Shown piece by piece: positions 25,189-34,237 of a stretch of DNA of 64,000 nucleotides. The first letter of the stretch is position 1. Each line of letters starts with the position of its first letter. The position numbers and the translations under genes were made by a program. The notes beneath the pieces are model-generated. The model had not been told where the DNA came from. It worked only from the letters and a program-made list of their open reading frames with translations, and made no database searches. The stretch covers positions 124,001 to 188,000 of the forward strand of contig NZ_WEGI01000015.1 in the NCBI RefSeq assembly GCF_009604425.1, given 5' to 3'. Source of the DNA: Nocardia aurantia (GTDB lineage: Bacteria; Actinomycetota; Actinomycetes; Mycobacteriales; Mycobacteriaceae).

Positions 25189-25212
25189 GTTTCGAGGCGG
25201 AATGCCGGGGTA
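25189..25212 (+). promoter_or_regulatory. Sigma-B/F-like promoter for CsbD gene
   Basis: GTTT-N15-GGGTA agrees with the stress-sigma consensus and ends about 58 bases before the CsbD start. CsbD proteins are classic members of general-stress regulons, which supports the reading. Confidence 0.65.
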
Positions 25213-25270
25213 GCCGGAGAACGGGACAGTGCGAGTCCCTCCCATCCGATCCGGAATTGGAAGGAGTGGC

Positions 25271-25444
25271 ATGAGCGCCACGGACAAGGCGAAGAACAAG
25301 GCCGACGAACTGGCCGGTAAGGCCAAGGAGAAGACCGGACAGGTCACCGGTGATCGGGAGCAGGAGAACGAGGGCAAGGCCGATCAGGTGAAGTCCAACC
25401 TCAAGGACGCGGGCGAAAAGGTCAAGGATGCGTTCCGCGACTGA
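25271..25444 (+). CDS. CsbD-family stress protein
   Basis: This 57-residue, highly charged protein has the CsbD pattern of Lys/Glu/Ala helical repeats (KAKNKADELAGKAKEKTGQV). The family accumulates under general stress; its molecular role is not known. AAGGAG at 25261-25266 fixes ATG 25271. A sigma-B-like promoter lies upstream. Confidence 0.93.
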   Translation: MSATDKAKNKADELAGKAKEKTGQVTGDREQENEGKADQVKSNLKDAGEKVKDAFRD

Positions 25445-25527
25445 TTCACGGCATCGGAACGCCGGGGTCCCTTCGGGTGCCCCGGCGTTCCGCATCTCCG
25501 TCCGGCGCAGATGAGAAGGCCACGACG

Positions 25528-26322
25528 ATGACGGTGTGGGTAGGGACATCGGGGTGGCAATATGCCGATTGGCGCGGAATATTCTACCCGCAGGGCGTCG
25601 CGCAGCGGCGGTGGCTGAATTTCTATACACAATCGTTCGCCACGGTGGAACTGAATGCCAGTTTCTATCGTCCGGTTCTGCGTCCGGCATTCGAGGGATG
25701 GCGGGAACGGACTCCCGATGATTTCCGCATGGCGGTGAAGGCCGGGCGCGCACTGACCCATTTCCGGCGCTTGCGCGACCCCGATGTCCCGCTGGAACGA
25801 ATGATCGACGCGGCACGCGGGCTGGGGGACAAAATGGGGCCGCTGTTGATCCAGTTGCCGCCGGACCTGACCGCCGAACCCGAGCGGCTCGACGCGGTGC
25901 TGCGGTTGATTCCCGGAGATGTGCGGGTCGTCGTGGAACCACGGCACGACAGCTGGTGGACCGAGGAGGTGCGGGCCGTGCTCGCCGGGCACGACGTGGC
26001 CCTGTGCTGGGCCGATCGGCTCGAGCGGCCGGTGACGCCGCTGTGGCGCACGGCCGGATTCGGCTATCTGCGGTTCCACGAGGGAACCGCGCGCCTGCGG
26101 CCGCGCTATCACCGCACCGCGCTCGGCGAATGGGCCCGACGCGTCGCCGAGACGTGGCCGGCGGGCGAGGACGTCTTCGTCTACTTCAACAACGATCCCG
26201 GCGGTGCCGCGATTCACGACGCGGTGCGGTTCGCCGCCGCCGCCCGTGCCACCGGCATGCCGGTCGGCCGGACGCCGGAACTTCGCGACCTCCGGGCGGC
26301 GTCACTCGGTCCCGGCCGCTGA
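25528..26322 (+). CDS. DUF72 (YecE-like) protein
   Basis: This 264-residue protein has the DUF72 TIM-barrel signature: WVGTSGWQYADWRGIFYP at the start, TVELNASFYRPV, and FVYFNNDPGGAAIHDAVRFA near the end. The family is widespread but its reaction is unproven. ATG 25528 is the canonical start (MTVWVGTSG). The 3' end overlaps the convergent SHOCT-like gene by 21 bp. Confidence 0.93.
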   Translation: MTVWVGTSGWQYADWRGIFYPQGVAQRRWLNFYTQSFATVELNASFYRPVLRPAFEGWRERTPDDFRMAVKAGRALTHFRRLRDPDVPLERMIDAARGLGDKMGPLLIQLPPDLTAEPERLDAVLRLIPGDVRVVVEPRHDSWWTEEVRAVLAGHDVALCWADRLERPVTPLWRTAGFGYLRFHEGTARLRPRYHRTALGEWARRVAETWPAGEDVFVYFNNDPGGAAIHDAVRFAAAARATGMPVGRTPELRDLRAASLGPGR

Positions 26323-26649
26323 CTGCGGCGCCTGCGGCTCGCACTTGCGCGCCAATTCGGCAGTGCGCCAGCGATATTCGTCGGCACTGATCCTGCCGCC
26401 GAGCCGGGCCGCGAGCAGGATGTTGGCCGCCCGGAGCGCGGGCCAGATCTGCGCGGGGTCGGCCCATTCGAGGGTGGGCTCGTCCGAGCCGGCCGGGGTC
26501 TCGGCCGATGGTGGTCCGGCGACCGGCGGGGCGGGCGAACGGAACCGTTTCGGCTTCACCTGGGAGCCGGTGCTGTTGCCGGAGAGGAGCCAGCAGGCAG
26601 TCGTCAGTATCACCGTGCAGGCGATCGACACGAAGATGTCCAGAACCAT
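26302..26649 (-). CDS. Membrane-anchored SHOCT-like protein
   Basis: This 115-residue protein has one N-terminal membrane helix (MVLDIFVSIACTVILTTACW), a Pro-rich linker and a C-terminal helix pair resembling a SHOCT motif (ARLGGRISADEYRWRTAELA). SHOCT motifs often mediate oligomerisation. AAGGAG precedes ATG 26649. Nothing indicates a specific role. Confidence 0.7.
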   Translation of the reverse strand: MVLDIFVSIACTVILTTACWLLSGNSTGSQVKPKRFRSPAPPVAGPPSAETPAGSDEPTLEWADPAQIWPALRAANILLAARLGGRISADEYRWRTAELARKCEPQAPQSAAGTE

Positions 26650-26761
26650 CGGCGTCTCCTTACGCGCGCTGTGGACGGCATACCCCGGGGACGGCGATTC
26701 CATCCACGGACGCACCGGTGAATCGGCGCGCCGCCGGGCGAAACGACCGAGATTCGTGATT

Positions 26762-26779
26762 CGGGTAGTCCGCTACCCG
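26762..26779. promoter_or_regulatory. CGGGTAG-N4-CTACCCG inverted repeat
   Basis: A perfect 7-base inverted repeat in the 216-bp divergent gap between the SHOCT-like gene and the next plus-strand gene. Each arm holds a GGGTAG -10-like hexamer, one per strand, but no GTTT -35 is found at the right distance on either strand. It could be an operator or a short stem. Confidence 0.4.
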
Positions 26780-26865
26780 TGTGCCGGCCCTCGCGGGCGG
26801 ATTCGATCGGAGTGGCAATCATCGAACCCGGTGGCGCGGTCGCCGCCGATCCCGCGGAGGACACG

Positions 26866-27369
26866 ATGGCTGGTTACGCGGCCTGCAATTTCGCCATGGC
26901 CGGCGCCGGCGGTGGCGAGCGTCATGCCGAAACGGTCTCCACCGCCGCGCATTTCGATACGGCCCGGCGCGGCGGGCCCGGCCGGCGCTGCCCGCTCGCC
27001 CGAGGCGACCGCCGGGCGCCGGTCCGGGCGCCCCGTGATCCGGCGCCGCCGCGACCGCGTCCGGAACGGCCGGCGGCGCCGGAGCCGAGTCTGGAGCCGC
27101 TGGCCGAACCGGCCCTCGGCGTCGGAGTGGTGATGTTGCTCGCCGCGCTGGTCTGCGCCCCCCGGATACCGTTGTGGGCCGACGACTACGGCGTTGCCCT
27201 CGTGTACCTGGCGCTGTTCATCCACTTGGCGCTGGCCGTGGGCGCGGTGCGCTGGGGTCTGCGGATCCGGCGGGAGCACCGCACCGGCCGGCCGCGGCCC
27301 CCGGGCCGGGAAACCTCGGCCGCGGACGAATCCGACGAGCCGCGACGCCGCGCATCGAGCCCGGAATGA
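26866..27369 (+). CDS. Hypothetical two-helix membrane protein
   Basis: This 167-residue frame has a Gly/Ala-rich start, a long Pro/Arg-rich middle and two hydrophobic helices (GVGVVMLLAALVCAPRIPLW and ALVYLALFIHLALAVGAVRW) before a charged tail. CGGAGG ends 5 bases before ATG 26866. No family is recognised and the composition is biased, so the call is tentative. Confidence 0.45.
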   Translation: MAGYAACNFAMAGAGGGERHAETVSTAAHFDTARRGGPGRRCPLARGDRRAPVRAPRDPAPPRPRPERPAAPEPSLEPLAEPALGVGVVMLLAALVCAPRIPLWADDYGVALVYLALFIHLALAVGAVRWGLRIRREHRTGRPRPPGRETSAADESDEPRRRASSPE

Positions 27370-27450
27370 GACGCACCGACACCCGGTGGCCGGATCACGA
27401 TGCGGTGACGGGGATCACGAGGCACGACCGCTGACGAGCCCGCGCCCTGC

Positions 27451-30051
27451 TCACTGGATCGGGTTGTGCCAGATCAATTCCGCCAGTTGATCGCGGTCGG
27501 TCGCGTCCAATTTGGTGCAGGCCCGGTAGATGTGGCCTTCCACCGTCCGGATGGAGACCCCGAGGCGTTCGGCGATATCGCGATTGGAGCGGCCGCGGGC
27601 GACGTGCGCACTGATCTCGCGCTCCCGCGCGGTCAGCGGCAGCGGGCGTGAGGTGGCCATCAGCGCCGGGGTCGCGGCGCCGTCGCAGCGGGCCGCCAGC
27701 CGCAGCGCGCGAGCGGAGGCCTGGGCGCTGTGCCGGCGCTGCCCGGCCCGATCGTGCAGCGGAATCGCCTGCGCGGCAGCGTCGGCCGCCGACACCAGCA
27801 GACCGACCTGTTCGAATTCGACGCTGACGGCGTCCAGCGCCTCGGTGTCGCCGTCGGCGATCGCGGCGGCGTGCCGGGCGTACATGCCCGCCACCGGCCC
27901 CTGCACCCGCCCGGCCAGGGTGGCCAGCCGTGCGGCGTGGGTACGGTCGCCGAACCGGGTGGCGTGGTGCAGGGCCTCGGCCTCGAGCGCGTATTGTCCT
28001 GCGCCGGCGGCGATCGTGGCGGCCTTGCGGGCGAACTCGACGGCGGAGTGCCGCCCGGCGGTGGCGGCGGCCAGCCATGCGCGCGCGATCAGCCGCTGCG
28101 GCTCGTGCAGGGCCAGATGCGGGCCGGCGTGCTCGTCGGCCGCGGCGAGCACCCGCTCGGCCGAGGAGACGTCGCCGAGGGCCGCGTAGGCGCGCACCAG
28201 CAGCAGCCGTGCGGGCAGCTGCCAGGGCAGCGAGGTCTCGGCGTGCAGGGCGGCCAGCGCCTGTTCGAAGGTGGTGACGGCCTCGCGGAACCGGCCCCGG
28301 TGAATGGCGACCACACCGACGGCGATCTTCGCGATCGCCCAGCCGAGAAATTGTGCGGTGGAAGAGAATTCGCTGTACTCGGTGGCGCGCTCCTCGGCGC
28401 GGTCGAGTTCGCCGACGGTGGTGAGCGCGAGGACGTCGCAGTAGCGCACCATCACCCGGATCATGCCGTCGGTGGGCTGCTTCTCGGCACGGCTGCGGGC
28501 CGCGATCGGCTCGAAGTCGGCGCCGCGCCCGGCGACCGGCATCGCCAATCCCGCGGCGAAGGCGGCGAAGTCGATGGCCTGCCGCGGTGCGTCGGGGGCG
28601 GCGAGGACCTTCTCGGCGGCCGCGATGCCCTCGGCGATCCGGTTCTCGTGCACCGTCATCGCCGCCGCCGCGGCGTCGCCGACCAGCCGCAGCGGCGGGT
28701 ACTCGACCCGAGTGTCCATGAGCCGCATCAGTTCCCGGCCGCGGTCGACATCGCCGAGCGACCAGAACTGCAGGCTGGCCCGCGGCAGCACCCATTGGAC
28801 CAGCTCCAGCTGATCGAGCGTGTCCGGGTCGTAGCGGTCGAGGATGGCGTCGGCCTCGCCGGGCCGGCCCTGCCACAACAGCGCCCGCGCCAACAGTTCA
28901 CCCTCGCGCAGGCCGCCGTCGCGCTCCCACGCCGCGCGGGCCAGATCCTCGCCCAGGGACAGATTGGACAGGAAGATGGCGTCCTTCGCGGCACTGGACA
29001 GCAGCGCGGTATCGGCGGCCTGATCGCTGTCGAGATACAAGCGCGCCAACCGGATCCGGTCCGCGGCGGTGCCGGGCTCGCGTTCGCGCAACGCCTCGAC
29101 GATGCGGCCGCGCCGCCGCCGCGCCGACGCGGTGCCGATGCGGCCCTGCACCACCTCGCCGAGCAGCGGATGGCTGAAGCGCGCACTGATTTGCCGCCCG
29201 TCGCGCCCGATCCGGATCAGGCCCGCGATCTCCGCGGCGTCGACGGCCGCCTCACCGACCAGGCCGATCAGGATGTCCAGATCCAGCGGTTCGCACAGCG
29301 CCAGCATCTGCAGTGCGTCGAGCACGGAATCGCCTGCGCGGGACAGTCGTTCGTCGAGCAGCGCCGCCAGCCCGGACGGTACGGCGGTCGGGCCGCGCAA
29401 CTGCCAGACGCCGTTGACCTTCGTCAGGGTGCCGGCCTCGAGCGCGCCCTCGACCATGGTGCGCAGGAACAGCGGGTTGCCGCCCGAGGACTCCCACATC
29501 ACGTCGGCGCTGAGACCCTCCAGCGCACCGCGCAATACGGACTCGACCAGGCCCACGCACTGCTGTTTCGTCAGCGCCGTCAGCTCGACCCGTTCGAGAT
29601 AGCCGTCCTTCCACAGCGAGGTGACCGCGTCGGGCACCGGTTCGCCGTTGCGGACGGTCGCCACGATCCGGGCGCTGCGGTCGACGGCCAGCTGATGCAG
29701 CAGCGTCGCCGAGAGCTGGTCCAGCAGATGCGCGTCGTCGACCCCGAGCACCGAGTTGGGCTGCGCGAGAATGTTTTCCCGCGCGGACCCGAGCAGCGCG
29801 AGCGGGTCGCGCGACGCCGACGGGGCGATCCACGGCGCGAAGACACCCAGCGGAATCGCCTGCGACGACTGGGTACACGCGGCCCAGCGCACCGGACGGC
29901 TCAACGTTCCGGTGACCATGCGCGCCAAGGTGGTCTTCCCGACCCCGGCGACCCCGACGAGTACCACCCCGCCGGTGTCGCCACTGGTCAAAGCCTGATG
30001 GACCACCTCGAATTCGCTGGGGCGATCGAGCAGCTGCCAGCGCTCATCCAT
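27451..30051 (-). CDS. LuxR-LAL (MalT-like) ATP-binding regulator
   Basis: This 866-residue regulator has an N-terminal STAND ATPase (Walker A GVAGVGKTT near residue 38, Walker B SVLGVDDAHLLD near 100), a long helical-repeat middle and a C-terminal LuxR helix-turn-helix (LTAREREISAHVARGRSN, then SIRTVEGHIYRACTKLDATD). LAL proteins bind ATP and an inducer, then activate transcription. It starts 31 bp after the catalase-related gene on the same strand, so it is probably the last gene of the peroxidase operon and may control it. Confidence 0.94.
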   Translation of the reverse strand: MDERWQLLDRPSEFEVVHQALTSGDTGGVVLVGVAGVGKTTLARMVTGTLSRPVRWAACTQSSQAIPLGVFAPWIAPSASRDPLALLGSARENILAQPNSVLGVDDAHLLDQLSATLLHQLAVDRSARIVATVRNGEPVPDAVTSLWKDGYLERVELTALTKQQCVGLVESVLRGALEGLSADVMWESSGGNPLFLRTMVEGALEAGTLTKVNGVWQLRGPTAVPSGLAALLDERLSRAGDSVLDALQMLALCEPLDLDILIGLVGEAAVDAAEIAGLIRIGRDGRQISARFSHPLLGEVVQGRIGTASARRRRGRIVEALREREPGTAADRIRLARLYLDSDQAADTALLSSAAKDAIFLSNLSLGEDLARAAWERDGGLREGELLARALLWQGRPGEADAILDRYDPDTLDQLELVQWVLPRASLQFWSLGDVDRGRELMRLMDTRVEYPPLRLVGDAAAAAMTVHENRIAEGIAAAEKVLAAPDAPRQAIDFAAFAAGLAMPVAGRGADFEPIAARSRAEKQPTDGMIRVMVRYCDVLALTTVGELDRAEERATEYSEFSSTAQFLGWAIAKIAVGVVAIHRGRFREAVTTFEQALAALHAETSLPWQLPARLLLVRAYAALGDVSSAERVLAAADEHAGPHLALHEPQRLIARAWLAAATAGRHSAVEFARKAATIAAGAGQYALEAEALHHATRFGDRTHAARLATLAGRVQGPVAGMYARHAAAIADGDTEALDAVSVEFEQVGLLVSAADAAAQAIPLHDRAGQRRHSAQASARALRLAARCDGAATPALMATSRPLPLTAREREISAHVARGRSNRDIAERLGVSIRTVEGHIYRACTKLDATDRDQLAELIWHNPIQ

Positions 30052-30082
30052 GAGGTGGAAGTGTAGAGCGTCTCTCGCTGTG

Positions 30083-31207
30083 TCACTGCGGGAGCTGGGA
30101 GATGTCCGTGGGTTCGAACCTCGCGGCGTTGTTCACATCGTGGCGAAAATTGCTGGATGCCTCGTATACCCGCTTCTTGAGGCGGTTGATCGAACCCATC
30201 GGGCGGTGGGCCGCGAGGCCGCGCCAGGAGTTGAACGACAGCACGTCGTCGCCGAAGGCCCGCCGCTCCGGGGTGTACGGATCCTGGCGGTCGAACCGGA
30301 TGGTCGCGACCGTCCGGTGCGGCGACACGGATTCCGGCCACGGCACCGTCGCGTCCTCGATCGGCATCACCCGCGGGTCGGTGCACAACTGCACGCGCAG
30401 TTCGTATTCCGCGCTGTGCGTGGCGAAGAAGTCCACCACCAGGTCCTGCAACGCGTTGATGCCGACGGCGTCCATCGGGCGGTCCCGCAGCGCGACGACC
30501 TCCGGTGACGACGGGGTGTACAGCAGCTTGGCGACGTGGTCGCCCCAGCGCAGCGGCGCCGACGAGTAGAAGGTGTCGCCGAGGATGTGGGTGTTGGGCC
30601 GGACGAACACGCCCAGGGTGGGCGGCAACGGCCGGCCGATCCGCCGCAGCACGCGTTCGTCCAGTGCCGCCAGGGCATTCGAGCCGACCCGCAGGACCGG
30701 ATCGGACAACCGGGCCAGGGCCCACGCGGTCGGCATGCCCTGGGTCAGGTAGGCGTGCGCGTCGGCGAACAGGAACTCCCGATGGGTCACCATGATGAAG
30801 TCCTGGGTGGTGGCGTCGTCACCGGGCAGCGCCCGCGGGCCCCGCGCCCCCAGCACCTTGATGCCCAGTCCGCGCACGCCGCGCAGCTGGTCGCTGCGGA
30901 TCGCCCCGGAGGTGCTCGACAGCCGGGCGACCACCGGATAGCTGCCCGGTGTGGCGAACAGGCCCTGCGCCAGCTCCTTCGGCAGTCCGGCCGGCACGAT
31001 CAGCTCACCGCGCAGGATGCCGTGGCTCTTGGCGTGCGCGTCGCGCACGCCGCGCTTGTAGGTGCGGTAGGCGCGTTCGTTGTTGCGGCGCAACACCGCG
31101 ATGATCCTGTCGATGATCTCTTCCTCGTCCGGCCGCGGCCGTTCGAGATCGTCGCGGTAACGAACCCAGGTGTCCCCGGTGGTGTTCGGTGTGGCCAGAT
31201 CGGTCAT
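30083..31207 (-). CDS. Catalase-related haem protein
   Basis: This 374-residue protein has the catalase-like core without the long arms of true catalases. Recognisable parts are AKSHGILRGELIVP (distal His), YPVVARLSSTSGA, RGVRGLGIKVLG, TQDFIMVTHREFLF and FNSWRGLAAHRPMGSINRLK near the end. Relatives metabolise fatty-acid hydroperoxides (allene oxide synthase or hydroperoxide lyase) or organic peroxides rather than H2O2. Its start overlaps the stop of the peroxidase gene (ATGA), which argues that it acts on that enzyme's product. The reaction is inferred. Confidence 0.85.
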   Translation of the reverse strand: MTDLATPNTTGDTWVRYRDDLERPRPDEEEIIDRIIAVLRRNNERAYRTYKRGVRDAHAKSHGILRGELIVPAGLPKELAQGLFATPGSYPVVARLSSTSGAIRSDQLRGVRGLGIKVLGARGPRALPGDDATTQDFIMVTHREFLFADAHAYLTQGMPTAWALARLSDPVLRVGSNALAALDERVLRRIGRPLPPTLGVFVRPNTHILGDTFYSSAPLRWGDHVAKLLYTPSSPEVVALRDRPMDAVGINALQDLVVDFFATHSAEYELRVQLCTDPRVMPIEDATVPWPESVSPHRTVATIRFDRQDPYTPERRAFGDDVLSFNSWRGLAAHRPMGSINRLKKRVYEASSNFRHDVNNAARFEPTDISQLPQ

Positions 31208-33072
31208 GACAGTCGAATTTCCTCACGGGCCGGTTCGGTGGTCTTCCAGGGGGCGAACGGATTGGCGACTCCGTCGAGAGCGGGTGCGAGGGTGGGGAAG
31301 TGGCGTAGCAGCACGCTGCGCATGGTGTTGTCGCGGACCCAGGACATCCCGGCCTCGGTGTACACCTCGGCCCGGAAGTCGCTGGTGAAGAACCGATCCG
31401 CCGACAGCCGGCGGGAGGCCATCAACACGAAGATCCGGAAGGCGGTGTCGCTGAACCCGAATCCCGCCGGCTTCGGCTCCGCGTACAGCCCGACCATCAG
31501 ATCGACCTGCTCCACATCGCCGTAGACGTCCCGTAGCTCGCGCGCCCACGACGGATCGTCGGTCAGTTTCTCGAACGAGGTGACCGGCGCCAGCCGCAGC
31601 GCGCGACGGAAATCGTTGTAGCGCGGGACGCCACGCTCCCGGTTGCGCAGGATGTCGACCGTCGCGAGGTCGGTCAGCGGATGCCCCGGCCGGGACAGGT
31701 TCTGCAGGTGGCGCGGATAGTTGTGCAGCGTCAGCGCTCCCGGGTGCGCGCGGCCGAACGAGTACAGCAGATCCGCCATCGGCGTCTCCGCCAGGCGCGA
31801 ACGCACCTGGGCCACTTGCAGATCCGGGAACTCGTGCTCGGCGACCAGCCGATCGTCGGCGAGACGGCGCACCTCGAAGTGGTCCGGCAGCAGCGGATGC
31901 ATCCGGTACACGGCGACGAATTCCTCGGTCAGCGCGTACGGCACGCCGGCGTCGTCGGTGGGGGAACCCGGTATCCCGCTGAGCACCTCGTTGTCCGAGA
32001 TCCGGCCGAACCGGCGGTGCACCTGCTCGCCGAGGATCCCGAACCAGTTGCCGCGCATGGCCGCCACGGTGGTCGGGTGGGCGATGATCGCCGGAGTCCA
32101 GTCCAGCGTGTGGATCTTGGCGATCAGCGCCGAATTCACCAGGCGCGCCGTGTCGTACAGCTGCTGATCGGTCATCTCCGGGTACCGCCGCGCCAGCCGG
32201 TCGCAGATCGCGTTGTGCTCCCGCATGAACAGCGAATGCAACAGCGCGAGGCCGACCCAGAAATTGCCGGCGGGCCCGTCGACATCCACCAGGGTCTCGA
32301 CATCGGCCGGCGGCAGGCCGAGATCGTCCAGGCGCAGCCGGCCGCCCTCGCCGGAGCGCAGCGCCCGCGCGAATTCGGGTGTGCTGCCGTAGATCTGGGA
32401 GGCGTCCCACCAGTGCGAATCACCGGTGGCGTAGGTCGGCGGCGCGTCCGGATCGGGGTTCGGCGCCTGCGCGGTCCGGAAGACCGTCATGGGCCGCTGC
32501 GGCCACGGATCGTCGTCGGCGAGCGGCACCGTCAACGGCGGCGCCGTGGAATCCGGATGGCTCAGCCAGTCGTGGACCTCGAACTGGATCCAGGCCGCCG
32601 CCAGCAGGTTCAAGGTGGTGGCGGGCCGGAAATCGTCGCGCGCCAGCAGGGTTCGGCTGATCCGCCGAGGATCCGGATGCAGCATCCGGGCCGGATCCTC
32701 CGGGCGGCCCTGCTCCGGCGGCACATTGCGGCCGAACCGGCAGCCGAGCGAACCCACGCGGGGGTCGTCGAGCCGGTTGTAGCTGCCGTCCACGGTCCGG
32801 GCGCGGCCGTGCTCGCTGTCCTCGGTGCCGGCGGGCAGTGGACCGGCCGGATGCGGGCCGGTGTCGAACAGATTCTCCCGGCGCATCCGGCCGCGCAGGC
32901 CGACCAGGACGGCCAGCCCGAGCGGCGTCGGCAACCGCGACCAGCCGACGGCGCTGTCGAGCCGCCCGGCCGCCCATTCCAGCAAACGGGTGGCACGAGA
33001 AGGACTGTGGGGGCGCGATAGCGGTCGCGCCGCGGTGGCCGTCGACTGTGACAACGGCTCTGTCCCGACCAT
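31204..33072 (-). CDS. Animal-type haem peroxidase / fatty-acid dioxygenase (COX-like)
   Basis: This 622-residue enzyme belongs to the animal haem-peroxidase superfamily. The distal histidine is in WIQFEVHDWLSHPDS (His167), the signature arginine is in FMREHNAICDRL, and the proximal histidine lies in VAVYRMHPLLPDHF (His392). Tyr389, three residues before it, sits where cyclooxygenase keeps the catalytic tyrosine (YHWHPLLPD). That favours fatty-acid dioxygenation over plain peroxidation. GGAGG lies 7 bases before ATG 33072. There is no signal peptide. It is the first gene of an operon with a catalase-related protein and an LAL regulator. Confidence 0.88.
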   Translation of the reverse strand: MVGTEPLSQSTATAARPLSRPHSPSRATRLLEWAAGRLDSAVGWSRLPTPLGLAVLVGLRGRMRRENLFDTGPHPAGPLPAGTEDSEHGRARTVDGSYNRLDDPRVGSLGCRFGRNVPPEQGRPEDPARMLHPDPRRISRTLLARDDFRPATTLNLLAAAWIQFEVHDWLSHPDSTAPPLTVPLADDDPWPQRPMTVFRTAQAPNPDPDAPPTYATGDSHWWDASQIYGSTPEFARALRSGEGGRLRLDDLGLPPADVETLVDVDGPAGNFWVGLALLHSLFMREHNAICDRLARRYPEMTDQQLYDTARLVNSALIAKIHTLDWTPAIIAHPTTVAAMRGNWFGILGEQVHRRFGRISDNEVLSGIPGSPTDDAGVPYALTEEFVAVYRMHPLLPDHFEVRRLADDRLVAEHEFPDLQVAQVRSRLAETPMADLLYSFGRAHPGALTLHNYPRHLQNLSRPGHPLTDLATVDILRNRERGVPRYNDFRRALRLAPVTSFEKLTDDPSWARELRDVYGDVEQVDLMVGLYAEPKPAGFGFSDTAFRIFVLMASRRLSADRFFTSDFRAEVYTEAGMSWVRDNTMRSVLLRHFPTLAPALDGVANPFAPWKTTEPAREEIRLS

Positions 33073-33448
33073 TCGAGGACCTCCAGAAGAGACGCGCGAG
33101 CGGCGCTCGCCGGGGATGGTACCGGATGCCCAGTGTTGCTGCCGGGCTGCGGGTGCGGCACGAGTAGTGCACTACCTCAAAGCGATCCGATGTATCCGGA
33201 TGGTCCGGTCGGTCCCGTGTTCGCGGCGGCCACCCGGCGGATCGGTGCCGCCCGCCCCGCCGGACCTCGGCCGCGCCCGTAGCCGACCGGCCGCGAACCC
33301 GGCGGAGCGCCACCGGAGCGACCGGGCCGGGCGTAATCGGGTAGTGCCGTACGCGTGCCCGGCGGCGGGGTATGGACGACGCTGTCCGGGATGGTGTCGC
33401 CGGACCCGCAACCACCGACTCGGGCCGGCATCGGAAAGGGACTCGCGC
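33073..33448. other. Intergenic region, divergent promoters; 12-bp palindrome at 33164-33175
   Basis: No convincing gene is present in these 376 bases; open frames here show only biased Pro/Arg/Gly composition. The one conspicuous element is the perfect palindrome GTAGTGCACTAC at 33164-33175, about 90 bases upstream of the haem-peroxidase start, a candidate operator. A related half-palindrome (GTAGTGCCGTAC) lies near 33340. Confidence 0.55.
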
Positions 33449-34198
33449 GTGATCACCCCGATCGAAATCAAGGTCAACGTGGGCGGGAACGTCGTCGACG
33501 CGCTGGCCCGGCTGCGCGGGACGGACGGACCGGCGATCGATCGCCGAATCTGGTTCGCGGAGGCCAGGGTCGGCGGCAACGGTAAACCGCTGGGCCTGTT
33601 GTCCAGTCGCATCATCATCCGGCTGCGCAGTGGTGACCGTGACGACGTGACCGTGAAACTGCGGCCGTGCCAGCGCACGCAGCTTGCCGGACTGTGGGCC
33701 GCGCCGTTCACCGAGGGCACGGTGGCCTATCGGCTCGTCGGCGACTGGAGTGCCCGACGCCGGATGTTGTCGGCGTCGGTCGTCAGCCGGCGACAGCCCG
33801 GATCGTTGCGGGCCGCGACGGCGCCCGGAGCCGATATCGCCGCGGCCCTCGATTCCGCGCAGCGCCGATTCCTGGTGAGTTGCACGCCCCCCGGCGCGGC
33901 TGTCGATCACCTGGTGGCGCTGGGGCCGATCGACTCCACGAAATGGCCCAAGCTACGACTCGGTGACATCCAGGTCGAGGGGGAGCGCTGGCGCGCCGAC
34001 ACTTTCGACATGCTCGAACTGTGCGCCCGCATCGACCCGCGCGACGGTGAATCGCTCGCTTCGGTGGAAACCCGTGCGGCCGCGATGCATTCCCGGCTAG
34101 AGACCGCGGTACGGCGGCAGGGCATGCAGATCGAGAACGGATACACCAAGACCCATCAGGTCATCACCGCCCTCGCCGGTCGCGTCCCCCAGCCCTGA
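33449..34198 (+). CDS. CYTH-like hypothetical protein
   Basis: This 249-residue protein is not clearly recognised. It opens with an EIKV-type strand (ITPIEIKVNVGG), has alternating Arg/Lys strands (SRIIIRLRSGDRDDVTVKLR), an ERW segment and a C-terminal helix ending with YTKTHQVITAL. These resemble the triphosphate-tunnel CYTH fold, which has an EXEXK start and strands lined with basic residues, but the first motif is degenerate. GGAAAGGGA precedes GTG 33449. If CYTH, it would bind a triphosphorylated or polyphosphate-like ligand. Confidence in the family is low; confidence that it is a gene is good. Confidence 0.7.
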   Translation: MITPIEIKVNVGGNVVDALARLRGTDGPAIDRRIWFAEARVGGNGKPLGLLSSRIIIRLRSGDRDDVTVKLRPCQRTQLAGLWAAPFTEGTVAYRLVGDWSARRRMLSASVVSRRQPGSLRAATAPGADIAAALDSAQRRFLVSCTPPGAAVDHLVALGPIDSTKWPKLRLGDIQVEGERWRADTFDMLELCARIDPRDGESLASVETRAAAMHSRLETAVRRQGMQIENGYTKTHQVITALAGRVPQP

Positions 34199-34237
34199 GC
34201 CGGCCGCCACCGGGGCCGTCTCATCCGGCGGCCCCGC

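Noticed and set aside
27730-30066. 778-residue open frame on the plus strand opposite the LAL gene
   Set aside because: Antisense frame of a high-GC gene; composition (Arg/Gly/Gln/Val) and lack of domains mark it as spurious.
30083-31207. True monofunctional catalase
   Set aside because: The protein is too short and the motifs match the catalase-related group; the operon context points to lipid hydroperoxides.
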